Origin: Lysinibacillus sp. FSL K6-0232
Lineage (GTDB): Bacteria; Bacillota; Bacilli; Bacillales_A; Planococcaceae
Direction: 5' to 3'
Assembly (NCBI RefSeq): GCF_038008325.1
Contig: NZ_JBBOYW010000001.1
Coordinates: forward strand, 1,912,001 to 1,976,000
DNA length: 64,000 nt
Below the pieces are notes generated by a model that was given only the letters and a program-made list of their open reading frames with translations, had not been told where the DNA came from and did not search any database. Both the position numbers and the translations under genes were made by a program. Positions 62,901 to 64,000 of this stretch are shown in pieces (positions within the stretch are counted from its first letter, which is position 1; every line of letters begins with the position of its first letter).

Positions 62901-64000
62901 CAAGCTTAAAAAACTATTTGCGTCGCCAATCATTGCAAAAGAAATGGATGCTTACATCAAGCAGCGTCATTTTTATTAGCTATACGATTATTTGTGTTGT
63001 TGTCTATGTGTTCCTTCATACATGGCTGTTACATGAGGAGGAGAGTAAAGTCATACGCACAAGTAAGGACATTAGCTCTTTTTTAGAATCTCAAGGTCCG
63101 AATATTACAATTCAGCAAATCCAACAAAATACAGGCTTGCTAGAATCCATTGTTGATCGCGATGAAACGGTCAGAATGTTTAATAGAGATGGCGTTGAAA
63201 TATTGCGTATTAACAATGCATCCTCTGCTGCACCATTAACTACCATGCAGGAAATAGTGGAGATGACCATTGATAAGCAGGATGCTCTTGTGGTGAATGA
63301 ACCGATCCAGCTCGGCTTTTTCCAGGGCTATATTCAGGTGATTCATCCATTAACAAGCTTTCAATCGCTGATGCATTATTTGCTGACAGCCATGCTGATC
63401 GCAGGGCTAGGGGCATTGATTGTATCAGGCTCGATTGGCTATTACCTTGCTAATTACTTAATGAAGCCGCTCCATGCCTTGCGTGCCTCTATGAAAACAG
63501 TGATGGATCAAGGCTTTAAGGAGCCCATTCAATTAACCTATACATCACATGATGAAATAGGCGATTTATTGAAAATGTATAATGCGATGATGAATGAGCT
63601 GCAAATTTCCTTTACACAGCAGCAGCAATTTGTGGCAGATGCTTCCCACGAGCTACGCACGCCGATTCAAGCGATTGAAGGGCATCTATCCTTGTTAAAG
63701 CGCTGGGGGAAGAATGATCCAGCTATATTAGAGGAATCCATTGATACTTCGCTGACAGAAATTGCTCGTATGCGTAAAATGATAGAGGAATTATTAGAGC
63801 TGGCACGGCGAGAAGAAAAGGATGAGGCAAGTGCAGCAGATGCGCCAGCCGTTATTGAGGCAGTCATTGAGGAGATGGCATTGCTATACCCAAAGGCGCG
63901 CATGACGCTGTCGAAAAAGGACGAAATCGGTCCATTATTTATAACGGAAAATGCACTTAGTCAAATCGTTCGCAATATCATTGAGAACGCAATTCGTTAT
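62897..64000 (+). CDS. Sensor histidine kinase, partial (cut by window edge)
   Basis: ATG 62897 overlaps the regulator stop (ATGA). 368 residues visible: helix 1 (about 20-43), an extracytoplasmic sensor of about 110 residues, helix 2 (about 160-185), HAMP (to about 240) and HisKA with His in [11 protein letters not shown] (about 255). The ATPase domain begins at the edge ([17 protein letters not shown]). ArlS/CroS-like layout; signal unknown. Confidence 0.94.
   Translation, partial: MTSLKNYLRRQSLQKKWMLTSSSVIFISYTIICVVVYVFLHTWLLHEEESKVIRTSKDISSFLESQGPNITIQQIQQNTGLLESIVDRDETVRMFNRDGVEILRINNASSAAPLTTMQEIVEMTIDKQDALVVNEPIQLGFFQGYIQVIHPLTSFQSLMHYLLTAMLIAGLGALIVSGSIGYYLANYLMKPLHALRASMKTVMDQGFKEPIQLTYTSHDEIGDLLKMYNAMMNELQISFTQQQQFVADASHELRTPIQAIEGHLSLLKRWGKNDPAILEESIDTSLTEIARMRKMIEELLELARREEKDEASAADAPAVIEAVIEEMALLYPKARMTLSKKDEIGPLFITENALSQIVRNIIENAIRY

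Overview
This looks like chromosomal DNA of a low-GC Gram-positive in the Bacillales, most likely Planococcaceae (Lysinibacillus/Solibacillus-like). Evidence: strong AAGGAGG-type ribosome sites, intrinsic terminators after most genes, a Lactobacillus-casei-type long ThyA, YozE and YpmS homologues, and the block dfrA - hemolysin III - DegV - YpmR-like - YpmS-like - msrA - msrB, which resembles the B. subtilis dfrA/ypl/ypm/msr order. The family placement is inference from protein character, not from a search. I saw no rRNA, tRNA or CRISPR array.

Layout. 1-3.8 kb: a ComP-like sensor kinase cut by the left edge, divergent from a secreted/membrane protein across two matched 6-4-6 palindromes, then thyA and two tiny genes. 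3.8-8.0 kb: ECF sigma/anti-sigma pair, aspartase, a lipoprotein and a PH-domain protein. 8.0-15.0 kb: a patchwork island that begins right after an apparently orphaned cobalamin riboswitch. It holds a Fic protein, an XRE repressor, a frameshifted second XRE repressor, an unknown gene, a repeat array, and a TetM-like ribosomal-protection gene broken by an IS1182-type insertion. 15.0-17.1 kb: a second cobalamin riboswitch with an intact operon (substrate-binding lipoprotein plus a siroheme/Fe-S reductase-type protein). 17.1-30.2 kb: peptidase, rRNA methyltransferase, esterase, dfrA, hemolysin III, degV, ypmR/ypmS-like, msrAB, chemoreceptor, yozE, deoD. 30.2-32.9 kb: an IS200/IS605 element with TnpA and TnpB beside a decayed membrane-protein gene. 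33-46 kb: MATE exporter operon, second chemoreceptor, thioredoxin-like protein, a very large hybrid kinase, a recombinase-like regulator divergent from a SulP/UspA operon, and duplicated stalk-domain proteins. 46-58 kb: LysE exporter, polysaccharide deacetylase, CtpA protease, CobW GTPase, CAP protein, a GGDEF-EAL-PilZ protein, cyclase-family hydrolase, MurG, GNAT. 58.9-64 kb: a PAS-GGDEF diguanylate cyclase, an IS630 element, and an OmpR-type two-component pair cut by the right edge.

The most unusual signal is not a gene. At six places, mostly between converging genes or directly at stop codons, there are short arrays of a degenerate unit with an exact 21-bp period (sometimes 18 bp). They fall into two core families, AATACCCGCG and CTATCCGTC. 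Two independent arrays share the same 21-21-21-18 (81-bp) superstructure. 21 bp is two helical turns, and I know of no described function for these arrays.

The gene set centres on signalling (two chemoreceptors, several kinases, c-di-GMP making and sensing proteins), redox repair (MsrA/B, thiol-disulfide protein), nucleotide metabolism (ThyA, DfrA, DeoD), cobalamin uptake and cell-wall proteins. Function assignments rest on motifs read by eye; no searches were run.
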